A DNA stretch of 64,000 bases, taken from the NCBI GenBank assembly GCA_029204225.1, contig CM055112.1:43032311-43096310 (forward strand), given 5' to 3'. This DNA is from Diphasiastrum complanatum (Eukaryota > Streptophyta > Lycopodiopsida > Lycopodiales > Lycopodiaceae). The notes below the pieces were generated by a model that saw only the letters and a program-made list of their open reading frames with translations, did no database searches and was not told the DNA's origin. This document shows, piece by piece, positions 45,610 to 56,512 of this stretch; within the stretch, counting starts at the first letter, position 1, and each line of letters opens with the position of its first letter. A program made the translations under genes and the position numbers.

Positions 45610-47910
45610 TCAACACATTGAATTTCGTTTTCTATCAACATTAGGAGTCATATACACAAACAAAAATAGAAGATTATGTATCACAACTATCATGACCACA
45701 ATTTGTGTACTCACACATGCGTCGACTTCTTGTTTGATCTCAACATCTAGAATCGCTTGAATGTCCTTTGATTGCAAACAACGATGCAACACCTGATCAT
45801 GACCACATCTATATAACTGACCTCCAATCACCTGGAAAACCCTTGATCACCAAATTAATTGGTAATGTTGAGATTTTTTTAAATGGTCAAAAAAAGTCCC
45901 ATGTGTCATAAAATCAACCAAATCAATATACCAGGTATTGCCCTCTAGTTCCACATAAATAACTGTGCATCAGGCATTTCTTTAATGCCTTCTTCCCCGT
46001 TGCCTGTTTCAATACGGTACAATTGATCTGCTATAGTATGTACTCGTCCAGGCTAAATTTGCACTTCAAACTCAAACTCTTGAAACAAAATCATCCAACA
46101 TGTGATCCTACCTGCAATTGCAGGTTTATGTATAAGGTATAGCAGCGGTTGATGATCCATATAAATGATAAATTTATTATCAAGCAAGAAATGACAAAAT
46201 TTCCATAATGCAAAGATCAAACTCAACACCTCTCGTTCCGTAGTTAAATAATTCTTCTCTGCTGGTGTCAACTATCATAGTCTTTCTCTTCTCCTGCTTG
46301 TGCTAATACGCAACCCACCGCTACCTGCAAAGCATCACAATGCACATGAAACAGTTTGCTCTAGTCAGGTGGTCAAAGAATAGGTGTGTTCACCAATGCG
46401 TTAATCAAATCCTTAAATACTTTATAGTGCTTCATAGTGATTTTGTACACTGCTCGTTTTTTGAAGACCTCATATAGCACATGAGTTTTGTCCAAATATG
46501 CGTAGATATAACGGCGATGATACCCGATCATACCCAAAAAAGTTTGCATCTCTTTCAGAGACTTTGGAGCCCGCATACTCTTTATCACCTCAATCTTTGC
46601 TAGACCAATTGATAGACCTTCTTTTGAGATGATTTGTCCGAGCAGCACTCCGCCTCTTACTCAAAAGGAACATTTGTCCAAATTTTAAACTGATCTCGAA
46701 CTCGTAACACCACTGAAAACATTTTTCCAGATAGTCCAGATGATCTTCGACCTCACCGTACAAGCAAAAATCATCCAGGAAAATTTTCATGAATTGGTCC
46801 AAGTAATCATAAAATGCTTTTGTCATAACCTTCTGGAAAGCTGCTGGTCAAGTTTTAAGTATGGATGACATTACTTTATAGGCATACGCTCCTCATTACG
46901 TGATAAAGGCAGTTTTCTCCCTATCCTTTTCAGCAATATGTATTTGATTATACCCACTAAACCCATCCAGGAAACTATATAGTTCATGACCCGTGACCTC
47001 ATCCAAAATCTGTTCTGTCAATGGTAGGGGAAAATGATCTTTTACCATAAATGAATTGAGCTTACGGTAATCTACACACTCCCGTAGATTACCGTTTTTC
47101 TTGGGTACAATCACAATGGGGCTTAACCATGTTGTACAATCAATGGCATATATAAAACCGACCTTCACAAGTTTCTCTATTTCGGCTCGGACCCATTTGG
47201 CATGCTTGGGATTCATCCTATAAAGCTGTTGCCGTACAGGTCGTCCATCAATAGTGACACCGATGGTGTGCTGATAGATTTCCTTTGGTACACCTCATAG
47301 TTTATCATAAGACCATGCAAACACAGCTTTGTACTTCTTGAATAATTCAGTTGGTCATTGGATGAACTCTGGATCATTATTGCCACCAATTGATATGGTC
47401 TGTCCCCAAATTAATTTTGATCAATTCTTCTCTGGCGACCTGAGTAGGATGCAACCGTGCAGGCTCTTATTTTGATGTCCGGGTTTCTTCAATAACATTT
47501 GCAAAACTCTGTGAAAACTGATCACAATTTGAATTCCTCGCTATCACTTGCTCATCCTTCTGCAGTAATTCTGTAGAATCCGCCTTAACTCCATCCTTAG
47601 CAAATAAATTGACAATTGTAGATAAATGGGCCTCTCCCACCAAAATGTAATCCGGGTACAAACTTGTTAAATATAAATCCATACCCGTGGGTAGCCTCAT
47701 AACAATGAGATTCAATAGAAATTTTAGTCCCTTAATATAGACAGGATTCTTCCAAATTTCCCCAGCTGGAGAATTTCATGTATGGTTTGCCATACGTATA
47801 ACCAAATTGCTCTTATGCAACATGATGTTCTTAATTTGCTGTAAGTTTCTTCAGAAATAATATTCACACTTGCACCTCCATCAATTTGAACTCCCTTGAT
47901 GTTCAATCCT
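45610..47910 (-). pseudogene. gypsy family D2 pol (protease, RT, RNase H, integrase start)
   Basis: Minus-strand order: protease 47724-47906 (VQIDGGASVNIISEETYSKL, with D-G-G at the active site), reverse transcriptase 46896-47216 (TWLSPIVIVPKKNGNLRECV, YSFLDGFSGYNQIHI) and 46590-46826 (KIFLDDFCLYGEVEDHLDYL, where FLDD is the catalytic box), connection 46373-46648 (GLSIGLAKIEVIKSMRAPKS, TFLGMIGYHRRYI), RNase H 46053-46271 (EKNYLTTEREVLSLIFALWK, IYMDHQPLLYL), and integrase Zn region 45610-45831 (GGQLYRCGHDQVLHRCLQSK). Frames change several times and the integrase core is absent. Motif style fits Tat/Athila-like gypsy. Confidence 0.9.
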
Positions 47911-47939
47911 TGAATATCAATTTCTAATGTTGGAACAAT

Positions 47940-48790
47940 ATCTTGCTCAGTGGATTAAACAATCGCATTAACTGGCATAGGAGGAAGTCCCTTCGATATT
48001 TTGAATCCTGGTAACTTTTCCCATATAGATTCTGCTAAATAAGGTGCGATTTGTATCAATTGGCCCACTGTCACTTGAAATTTATAATTATGAACAAATT
48101 CGACGATTTGATCAGCCACGACATCCACTAACTCACAGGAGGAATTGGGCCCCTATGGCTGGTGTAATTGTTCTAGTACGTTATGAGTGACTTTGCCATC
48201 TGACTTATGTCCGAATTAATGATTTGACTAGTACATAGTCTGACATCCTCTACACCTTCCTCCTGAATCGGTGCCTTTCCTTTACCCTTGTGTCATGTGA
48301 CTGCCTGTACATCGGTTAATGGCGGTTCTTTTATTGTGATCCCCTGTATAGGTGCCTATTGCTCAGGAACATCCATTCCACCAAGATTTTGAGGTAGATT
48401 CTGCACAATATTTTGATCATTGATACGATTATTACACCGCGGTGGTGGCAATTATCTTTCTAGATTCCCGACACACTGCCGATGGTATTCCACACAGTTA
48501 AAATAGTGGTGATCCCTCTGATTGCAAAAATTACAAATATCATCTGGTAGATCTGGTCGGTAACACCCTTGCCATTGAAAGGGTCATGGATGCATTTGAT
48601 TCCCATGCTGATAAGGAACTTGATACTCCTGCATTTGTGGTGGTGTTGGTTGTAATGGTGGTTGTTGATACTGAGGTTGTGGCATTTGCGGTTGTTGCAG
48701 TTGGTGTGCTTGGACTGCAAATGCTCCAACAGATCTTACCGCTTGTAGTCTTCTACAATCATTCATCCAGTGATTGTATGCATTACAAAT
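47940..48790 (-). pseudogene. gypsy family D2 gag, C-terminal part
   Basis: Inverted copy of 37380-38030. It holds the second and third knuckles (MICNAYNHWMNDCRRLQAVR; C.FC...HHYFNC region near 48530), the Gln/Pro-rich linker and the STYELVDVVADQIVEFVHNY-type tail near 48070. It keeps Trp at the site where D1 has a stop. The first knuckle and gag core are cut off by R2 at 48791. Confidence 0.85.
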
Positions 48791-49249
48791 CAAGAAAATT
48801 ACTTTATGAAATTGAACTGTTCTACAAGACCTTTGTTTTTTTGCGTTTTCTCAAAAAGCGACAAAACAGTTACTTTATCAAATTGAATTGCTTGACAAGA
48901 CCATCTTTTTTGCAAAAGGCGAAAAGAGAGAGAAAAATACTGAAGGTGGTCTAGTTTGAACTAAAACATTCCCTACGGGTTGACCGTACATTGTGTACAC
49001 AAAATGTACATTTGTCACAAAATGTGCCTGGATGATTCATTTATAGACTTCATCCATGTATTGATTACAATAAATGTGTGTCCCCTAATTAGGCAAGCCG
49101 TTGTACTTGGAAGTATTTGGCTTGTGTGACAACTTTACATTTTGTGACAATGTACTGTTGTCACACAAGCCAAATACTTCCAAGTACAACGGCTTGCCTA
49201 ATAATTAGGTGACAAACATTTATAGTAATCAATACATGGATGAAGTCTA
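48791..49249 (+). repeat. interspersed repeat R2, copy b, left part, with inverted duplication
   Basis: Matches R2 copy a from 10120. From about 49010 the sequence turns into the reverse complement of the segment around the later site gaagtctat, and a perfect 44-bp stem (49090-49133 with 49157-49200) joins the two arms. Copy a lacks this inversion. The right arm is interrupted at 49249 by copia B and resumes at 55905. Confidence 0.85.
49245..49249. other. target site duplication of copia B, left
   Basis: GTCTA before the LTR; the same five bases are at 55905-55909. The uninterrupted R2 copy a reads gaagtctataaatgg once (near 10391), which confirms the duplication. Confidence 0.8.
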
Positions 49250-49905
49250 TGTGAAAAATACAGATCCTAAGTGGATCTAAACTCCAAGATCATTGGCTTG
49301 AATGCTTGCACTCCAAACTACATAAGCTAGGAATTGGCAACACATTCTATGCTACCTAGAATGCAAAGAACTTGATCAAAAAAGCATTTATCACAAATGG
49401 AAACTTCCATAAACATCAAGTGCGGCCCAAAATAGCATTATACAGTCCATAATACATCAGCCTACCACTTTTGGAAAGCACCTAAGATCATACACAATAG
49501 CTTGAAGACAATACACACAACAATGCTCTCAATGGAGGAAGAAACAATGACAATGATCTATTGATCTCAATGAAGCATACAAAAGGTTTCTCCAACCTGT
49601 TCTCCACGACTTCCCTACTATTTATGGATGAGGAAGATGACTCTCTCTCCTCTCTCTAGAAGGTACTTGACCCTAGATATTCCCTATATAGGAAAAATAG
49701 CTAAAAATGGCTTATATGACCAAAATACATCAAAATGGTCTCATTTTGAAGGGTATGAAGTTTGACACTTCATCATACTGAAAAAATACAGTAAATAAAA
49801 ACATTGTGGCCTGGTTCACACGTGCAAAACTCCAGAACCAAAACTATTTACAATTTTAGCCAATTTAGGTCTCAAACTAGCTAGGAAATGTTGACAATTT
49901 TCACA
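49250..49905 (-). repeat. 3' LTR of copia B (656 bp)
   Basis: Ends TGTGAAAA and TTTTCACA form a short inverted repeat. It equals the other LTR (55026-55681) in length, and I saw only one difference (near 49547 against 55323), so B is young. The sense start overlaps the pol stop codon. Confidence 0.95.
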
Positions 49906-51046
49906 CTCCCTCTTCAACATTGGATGCTAGTTTCAACATAGTCTTTGAGCACATTCCAAGATTAGATCTATGCATTAAATATAGGTCCTTTCCCAATGGT
50001 TTGGTGAAGATATCAGCCACACACTCCTTTGAAGAGACATGTTGAAGCTCCACCTCTTTGGCAATGACTTGATCTCTCACAAAATGGTGAGCAATCTCAA
50101 TGTGCTTGCTCCTTGCATGAAAAACAGGATTGCTTGCCAAGCTTTGGGCTGAAAGGTTATCACAAAGTATGATTGGAGTCTTCTCTGGTTCCAGCAAGTG
50201 AAGATCCAATAACATCCTCTTGATCCAAAGAATCTCCTTGGTGCATGTTGTTAATGCCTTGTACTCGGCTTCGGTGGAAGATAGAGAGATAGTTGGTTGC
50301 TTCTTTGATAGCCATGAGACCACTCCATCTCCAAGATAGATTGCAAAGGCACTTGTTGACTTCCTATCCATTTGATCACCTGCAAAATCTGAATCTGAAA
50401 ATCCACAAAGGTTAGGTGTAGTACCTCCATACAAGATGCCAAAATCTCTAGATCCTGAGATGTATCTAAGTACTCTCTTTCCTAGCTTCCAATGAGCCTC
50501 ACTAGGATCTTGCATAAATTGACTTAGTTTACCAACCACAAAGCTTAGATCAGGTCTTGTGATGGTTAACCATATAAGAGATCCTATTAGCTTTCTATAG
50601 AGAGTAATGTCCTTGAAGGATCTTTCATTACTTCTTGTAGTTAGCTTTACATTTGATTCCATAGGAGTAGAAACAACTTTACAATCTTCCATATGAAACC
50701 TTTTTAGAATAGAGTTAACATACTTTTCTTGACATATGAATGTAGATTTAGAAGTTCTAATAATCTCTATTCCTAAGATATAATGAAGTTTACCAAGATC
50801 TTGAATTTCAAACTCTCTTTTGAGTGCCATCTTGATTTCATCTATATCTAGATTGTTACCACCACTTAAGATAATGTCATCAACATAGATCAAAAGTAAA
50901 GTGATATCATTTTCATTCAATCTAAAGTAGAGAGAATGATCATACTCACTCATAACAAAGTTTTGAGAAAGTAAGAAGGAATTGAGCTTAGCATACCAAC
51001 TCCTTGGTGCTTGCTTTAGCCCATACAAATCTTTTGGAGATAGCAC
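49901..51046 (-). CDS. copia B reverse transcriptase (C-terminal part) and RNase H
   Basis: Continues pol in a second frame after a one-base frameshift near 51035. It begins with DLYGLKQAPRSWYAKLNSFL, has LLLIYVDDIILSGG (catalytic YVDD), the connection LIGSLIWLTITRPDLSFVVG, and a full RNase H: FSDSDFAGDQMDRKS, SLSSTEAEYKALTTC, ILCDNLSAQSLASNP and CVADIFTKPLGKD. All RNase H acidic residues are present. It ends VEEGV at the polypurine tract. Upstream, the expected CYLQKSLYGLK motif reads CYLQKICMG in the first frame, so a single base seems to be deleted at the junction. Otherwise the polyprotein is complete. Confidence 0.95.
   Translation of the reverse strand: MLSPKDLYGLKQAPRSWYAKLNSFLLSQNFVMSEYDHSLYFRLNENDITLLLIYVDDIILSGGNNLDIDEIKMALKREFEIQDLGKLHYILGIEIIRTSKSTFICQEKYVNSILKRFHMEDCKVVSTPMESNVKLTTRSNERSFKDITLYRKLIGSLIWLTITRPDLSFVVGKLSQFMQDPSEAHWKLGKRVLRYISGSRDFGILYGGTTPNLCGFSDSDFAGDQMDRKSTSAFAIYLGDGVVSWLSKKQPTISLSSTEAEYKALTTCTKEILWIKRMLLDLHLLEPEKTPIILCDNLSAQSLASNPVFHARSKHIEIAHHFVRDQVIAKEVELQHVSSKECVADIFTKPLGKDLYLMHRSNLGMCSKTMLKLASNVEEGV
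49906..49917 (-). other. polypurine tract of copia B
   Basis: On the minus strand TTGAAGAGGGAG directly before the LTR. It primes plus-strand DNA. An identical copy lies at 55682-55693, upstream of the 5' LTR, as part of the extra segment there. Confidence 0.85.
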
Positions 51047-53853
51047 ACATGATTAGGCTCATCATGTGAAACATAGCCCTCGGGTTGCTCCATGTAAATA
51101 TCTTCTTCAAGATCACCATTCAAGAAGGCATTAGTAACATCCATTTGCCACATATCCCAATCATAAAGAGTTGCAAGAGAGATTAGGATTCGAATAGTTA
51201 CCATCTTTTCCACGGGTGCAAAGGTCTCATCATAGTCAATACCATATTCTTGAGCATACCCCTTTGCCACCAACCTTGCCTTGTACTTGTTGATTGATCC
51301 ATCTTGATTTGTCTTGATCTTGAAGATCCACTTACAACCAATTGCCTTCTTGTCCTTTGGAAGCTTTACCAACCTCCATGTGTTGCTTTTGATGAGTGCT
51401 TGATGCTCATGATCCATGGCTTGGATCCATTCCTTCTTTTGAATTGCTTCACCTACACAAGTTGGTTCATCAAAAGAGGTAAGAAAAGCAAAGTTAGAGT
51501 TGTCCACCACTTGCTTTCCTTTTTCATCATAGGTTAGCCTTGATGGCTTAGCCCTTTGCCTTTGAGTCTTCCTTGAAGTTTGCTTTGGAGTGGCATCTCC
51601 ATCTTCATCCAAGACATCTTGCACATCATGATGATTAGTAGGCACATCAACATCAACATCAACAACATTGGAAACATTCTCTTCATGAAAGTTGACATCC
51701 CTACTTAAGACAACTTTCTTTGTAGAAGGAATGTACACTTTGTAAGCCTTGCTTACTTCACTATAGCCAACAAACACACCCTTCTTTGATGAAGGATCTT
51801 CTTTAGTTCTATCATCAAGTGTGATATTGACAAAACATGTACATCCAAAGATCCTACAATGCTTGACACTCGGCCTTCTACCATAAAGAACCTCATGAGG
51901 AGTTTTACCATCCAAGGAAGCACTTGTCCATCTATTACATAGATAGTTAGCACATGCTAAAGCTTCCCCCCAAAAAGACTTAGCAAGATTAGCATGTAGT
52001 CTCATTGCCTTGGCACATTCACAAAGGGTTCTATTCTTCCTCTCGGCCACTCCATTCTGTTGTGGAGTCCTAGGACTAGACATCTCCCTCTTAATCCCAT
52101 GTGCTATACAAAAGTCTTTGAACCTATTTGAGGTGTATTCCCCTCCATTATCAGATCTTAAGCATTTGATCTTTGTATTGAATTGGTTTTCCATTTCATT
52201 CTTGAACTTGACAAATGCAGCAAACACTTCATCCTTACTTTTAAGAAGATAGATCCAAGTATACCTACTAAAGTCATCAATGAAAGTTGCATACATCTTT
52301 GCCCCACCATTGCTAGTTGTACTAGAAGAATGAATATCAGAATGCACAAGTTGAAAAGCTTCTTTAGATCTAGAAGTAGATCTAGAATAAGCAAGTCTAT
52401 GAGATTTGGACAAGGCACAATGTTCACAAACACTATTGTTTGCAACAAGACTTTTAGGGAGACCAAGAACAAGCTCTTTCTTTGCCATTACCTCCAAAGA
52501 TTTGAAGTTGGGATGGCCCAACCTCTTGTGCCAAACTTCTTGGTTTGTCAATTGCTCCCTAGCCATACATCCTTCATGATTAGAGATCACACATGCATCA
52601 AGCTTGAAAAGTTTACCATGCCTCCTACCTTGAGCAATCAAGGATCCACATTTACTTATCAAACATGCATCTCCAATGAACTCCACATCAAGTCCTTTGT
52701 CAATCATTTGACTTACACTAAGCAAATTCTTAGTGATTGAAGGAATGTACAAGACATTTTCAAGATTTGCTTTCCTATTTGTTGAAAGGGAAATAGGAAT
52801 AGTGCCTATGCCTTTGATGTCACATTGACCATCATTTGCAGTGTAGATGATGTTACCTTCTCCCTCATAAGACAATAAGGATGTAAAGTATTCCTTATGT
52901 CTTGTCATGTGAGATGAGGCTCCACTATCAATCCACCAAGGATCATTATCATCTATGTTGGCTAACAAACTTGAAGTCATAACAAGTGATTCACATGTGT
53001 TATGTTCTTCCTCATCTATTGTAAGATTTCCTTGCCTCTCTCCTTGCTCTCTTTTCTTCTTATAACATTCATTTGCAAAATGACCTTTTATCCCACAATA
53101 AAAGCCCTTGAACTTTGACTTATTGTTCTTAGTAGAAGAGGAAGAGGAAGAGTGATCATCATGATCAAAGTTACCACCTTTGGACCATTTCCCTTTGCCT
53201 TTACCTTTGCCCTTGAATTTGCCTTTTGTGAAGAAGGCCTCTTCACCTCCACCTTGCAAGGATGCACCATCAAGCTTTGATTGCAACCTATGTTCTTCAG
53301 CCAATAAGATTTCTTGCAAGTCAACCACACTTGGCAAGACTCTTTGAATGGCAAAACTTTGCACAAGGTTAGCATGTTCATTTAGCAAACCATTCAACAT
53401 AACTTGGACTATTTCACCATCTTTTATGTTCTCATCAATGCATGCTAAATCATCACTTAGGGACTTAACTCTCAAGATAAATGCATGAGCACTTTCACCC
53501 TCTCTTTGCCTACTAGAAAATATTTGTCTCCTTAGGGTCAATACCCTAGATGTGGACTTTGATTCAAAGAGCTTCTTTAAGGCATTCCATGCCTCACTTG
53601 CACTTTGACACTTTCCAACTTCCTTGAGAAGTTCATTTGTAACATTCATTTTAATGATATGAAGAGCCCTTTTGGCCTTCTTATCAAACCTTTGTTGCTC
53701 TTGAAGTGTGAGAGGTCTCTCTTCAATTTCTGCAACTATGTCCATGAGTTCATTCAACTCAAGTAAGGACTCCATCCTCACTTTCCAAGTAGAGTAGTTT
53801 GATGAACTCAACCTTTCACTAGACTCTAGCATGATCCCACCATTGGAAGCCAT
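51016..53853 (-). CDS. copia B gag-protease-integrase-RT (N-terminal part)
   Basis: 945 residues from MASNGG. Gag, about residues 10-250 (SNYSTWKVRMESLLELNELM; LRRQIFSSRQREGESAHAFI). Zn knuckle FYCGIKGHFANEC lacks its first Cys (Gly instead). Protease WWIDSGASSHMT (about 308). Pre-integrase WHKRLGHPN ... CEHC (about 440-480). Integrase with all three acidic residues: QLVHSDIHSS, CLRSDNGGEYTS and NGVAERKNRTL (about 510-640). Reverse transcriptase start: AIGCKWIFKIKTNQDGSINK, WQMDVTNAFLNGDLEEDIYM. It closes prematurely at CYLQKICMG because of the frameshift, the rest being in 49901-51046. Copia order (integrase before RT) is clear. ATG 53853 is chosen because gag homology starts there. Confidence 0.96.
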   Translation of the reverse strand: MASNGGIMLESSERLSSSNYSTWKVRMESLLELNELMDIVAEIEERPLTLQEQQRFDKKAKRALHIIKMNVTNELLKEVGKCQSASEAWNALKKLFESKSTSRVLTLRRQIFSSRQREGESAHAFILRVKSLSDDLACIDENIKDGEIVQVMLNGLLNEHANLVQSFAIQRVLPSVVDLQEILLAEEHRLQSKLDGASLQGGGEEAFFTKGKFKGKGKGKGKWSKGGNFDHDDHSSSSSSTKNNKSKFKGFYCGIKGHFANECYKKKREQGERQGNLTIDEEEHNTCESLVMTSSLLANIDDNDPWWIDSGASSHMTRHKEYFTSLLSYEGEGNIIYTANDGQCDIKGIGTIPISLSTNRKANLENVLYIPSITKNLLSVSQMIDKGLDVEFIGDACLISKCGSLIAQGRRHGKLFKLDACVISNHEGCMAREQLTNQEVWHKRLGHPNFKSLEVMAKKELVLGLPKSLVANNSVCEHCALSKSHRLAYSRSTSRSKEAFQLVHSDIHSSSTTSNGGAKMYATFIDDFSRYTWIYLLKSKDEVFAAFVKFKNEMENQFNTKIKCLRSDNGGEYTSNRFKDFCIAHGIKREMSSPRTPQQNGVAERKNRTLCECAKAMRLHANLAKSFWGEALACANYLCNRWTSASLDGKTPHEVLYGRRPSVKHCRIFGCTCFVNITLDDRTKEDPSSKKGVFVGYSEVSKAYKVYIPSTKKVVLSRDVNFHEENVSNVVDVDVDVPTNHHDVQDVLDEDGDATPKQTSRKTQRQRAKPSRLTYDEKGKQVVDNSNFAFLTSFDEPTCVGEAIQKKEWIQAMDHEHQALIKSNTWRLVKLPKDKKAIGCKWIFKIKTNQDGSINKYKARLVAKGYAQEYGIDYDETFAPVEKMVTIRILISLATLYDWDMWQMDVTNAFLNGDLEEDIYMEQPEGYVSHDEPNHVCYLQKICMG

Positions 53854-55013
53854 GATTCTAATGTTTCTTCAACTTTTAGGTTCTGTCCTAAAGCACTTAG
53901 CACTCACTTTTCTCTCAACAAATGATAGATAAAGAGATCTATGAAGATTTAGGACCCTAAAACACTTCTATCTTGAACCTAGATGGTTTCCAAGCATAGA
54001 AAGGAAGATTGAAACACATGCAACACTTTGCACACACTAAGAATGGATTACAAAATCAAACCAACCTGAACACACTCTTGCTTAAGCTCTCAAACTTTCC
54101 AGCAAGTGACCAAATCAAGTTATGGTGTGAAGAGTTACTTGCATTCTTAGAAAATACCCAAAACTAGGATGCCAAGATTACCTAGTAATGAACAAACTTG
54201 ATCAACATATGATCAACACACTAAGATATTGATTCAACCTGTAAAACCACATGTAAACCACACTTCTAAAAGTTTATAAACTCCAGCAAGTGATAAATAC
54301 AAGATTTAGAGGTGAATGAATGAGCACACTTAGTGAATCACAAGACTAGCTTCACTATCTTGTCAAATCTTGGTGTTTAGATGTAGATCTAAGATCACTT
54401 CACATGAGAATGTTCCTCAACCTGTTAAGAACCTGAAAACACACTTGCATAATGGTTAACACCTTCCAGCAAATGCTCCAATCAAATTACATAAGGAGAG
54501 TTACTTACATGCTCAACAAAGTACACCAAAATTTATGCCAAAATTGATGACAATCTTTACAATATGCTCTTCACAATGGAGCTTGCAATATGTTCACCCA
54601 AAAAAGGGGATCTTTCATCCAAATGGGAGCTTTGCTCAGCCTTTAGGAGAATTACAACTCACTCAAAAGAGCATTTGTCATCCACTTAAGGAGAAGTTTC
54701 ATCCACTTAAGGAGAGTGTTCATCCAAGAATGGAGATTGTCAACAATAGGATTGAAAAGAACATTGTTAGTATTGAATATGCACAAGCCTCACAATAACA
54801 AATGATTAGGTGTTATGATCTGATCCAAAATAGTTTCTTTTCAGCCTCTGATCTTCAATAGACCTGAAATATGCTTTTGATCCACAAGTTCAACTCACAA
54901 AACAAAGGTTAGTAAGATTTGATCAACAAAGCAATGCAAAATCATGCTAGAACTTGATCAAACATCCAAATATCACCAAAAATGGAATACTTACTGTAAA
55001 TAGAAGCCAACCA
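53854..55013 (-). other. copia B leader with three diverged 180-bp repeats
   Basis: 1160 bp between primer site and gag. Three diverged units begin with caacctg (about 54065, 54235, 54418), each with a tccagcaa.tg box about 50 bp later; the outer two also share gagttactt.cat. No coding domain. Such leaders often hold packaging signals and upstream frames. Confidence 0.75.
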
Positions 55014-55025
55014 GCTCTGATACCA
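55014..55025 (-). other. primer binding site of copia B
   Basis: On the minus strand TGGTATCAGAGC, 12 bases complementary to initiator tRNA-Met, directly after the LTR end TTTTCACA. Confidence 0.95.
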
Positions 55026-55681
55026 TGTGAAAAATACAGATCCTAAGTGGATCTAAACTCCAAGATCATTGGCTTGAATGCTTGCACTCCAAACTACATA
55101 AGCTAGGAATTGGCAACACATTCTATGCTACCTAGAATGCAAAGAACTTGATCAAAAAAGCATTTATCACAAATGGAAACTTCCATAAACATCAAGTGCG
55201 GCCCAAAATAGCATTATACAGTCCATAATACATCAGCCTACCACTTTTGGAAAGCACCTAAGATCATACACAATAGCTTGAAGACAATACACACAACAAT
55301 GCTCTCAATGGAGGAAAAAACAATGACAATGATCTATTGATCTCAATGAAGCATACAAAAGGTTTCTCCAACCTGTTCTCCACGACTTCCCTACTATTTA
55401 TGGATGAGGAAGATGACTCTCTCTCCTCTCTCTAGAAGGTACTTGACCCTAGATATTCCCTATATAGGAAAAATAGCTAAAAATGGCTTATATGACCAAA
55501 ATACATCAAAATGGTCTCATTTTGAAGGGTATGAAGTTTGACACTTCATCATACTGAAAAAATACAGTAAATAAAAACATTGTGGCCTGGTTCACACGTG
55601 CAAAACTCCAGAACCAAAACTATTTACAATTTTAGCCAATTTAGGTCTCAAACTAGCTAGGAAATGTTGACAATTTTCACA
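55026..55681 (-). repeat. 5' LTR of copia B (656 bp)
   Basis: Same length and termini as 49250-49905. It is followed inward by the primer site, which makes it the 5' LTR of this minus-strand element. Outward, instead of the target site, comes a duplicate of the pol end. Confidence 0.95.
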
Positions 55682-55904
55682 CTCCCTCTTCAACATTGGA
55701 TGCTAGTTTCAACATAGTCTTTGAGCACATTCCAAGATTAGATCTATGCATTAAATATAGGTCCTTTCCCAATGGTTTGGTGAAGATATCAGCCACACAC
55801 TCCTTTGAAGAGACATGTTGAAGCTCCACCTCTTTGGCAATGACTTGATCTCTCACAAAATGGTGAGCAATCTCAATGTGCTTGCTCCTTGCATGAAAAA
55901 CACA
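55682..55904 (-). pseudogene. extra copy of pol 3' end outside the 5' LTR of copia B
   Basis: 55682-55902 repeats 49906-50126 without a visible difference. It encodes FHARSKHIEIAHHFVRDQVI through TKPLGKD and VEEGV, plus the polypurine tract. It lies inside the target duplication, so it came in with the element. Its outer end on the sense strand reads TGTGTTTTTCATG, starting with TG. Confidence 0.93.
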
Positions 55905-56512
55905 GTCTATAAATGAATCATCTAGGCACACTCTACGTGATGTTCCATCCATGAGACGAATGATTTTGAGCCTCACAGTTATGCCGTCATTTTGATTGTA
56001 GCCACTATTTTGTTGTGTATTAGTGTGATATAGTAGCAACAAGCTTTTCTATTTGTGTATAATGTAGATGAATGCATGTTGTGATTAAATGCACTTTACT
56101 TTTGTTATCATGCTTGTTCAGTCACTCTGATAAGAACACGGATGTCTATGACTACTCAGTTTCTGATCAGAGAATGGTTGTCTTTGAAGCCTGATTTCTA
56201 ATCTCTTTGTTGGACTGTACTCATTTCATTTTTGTGAGTATGAATTAATTTTGAAGATCATGTTGGGCACCAGAACGATTAATCTGTGACTCCACTTAGT
56301 ATAAACAATCAATTAGATTGTTTTGCATCTAGTAGCCCATTGTAGCGGGAGCGATGTTCTGCAAATATTCTTGCTCTCTTCTCCACTCATGTTCTTCATC
56401 CTCCTTGCCTTGTCCCATCAAAGAGTTCATTTGAACTTTTTGTTTTGGTAAGAAGCCAAGCTTGGAGAATTTGAAGATCTTTGGTAGTACTTGATATGTC
56501 AACTCATCTTTT
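55905..56512 (+). repeat. interspersed repeat R2, copy b, right part
   Basis: Starts with the second target copy GTCTA and continues the match to R2 copy a (10388-11080) down to ttgatatgtcaactcatctt. It lacks about 80 bp present near 10660-10760 of copy a. Confidence 0.88.

Noticed and set aside
51304-52740. Plus-strand frames of 77-185 residues opposite copia B
   Set aside because: Shadows of the gag-pol coding strand.
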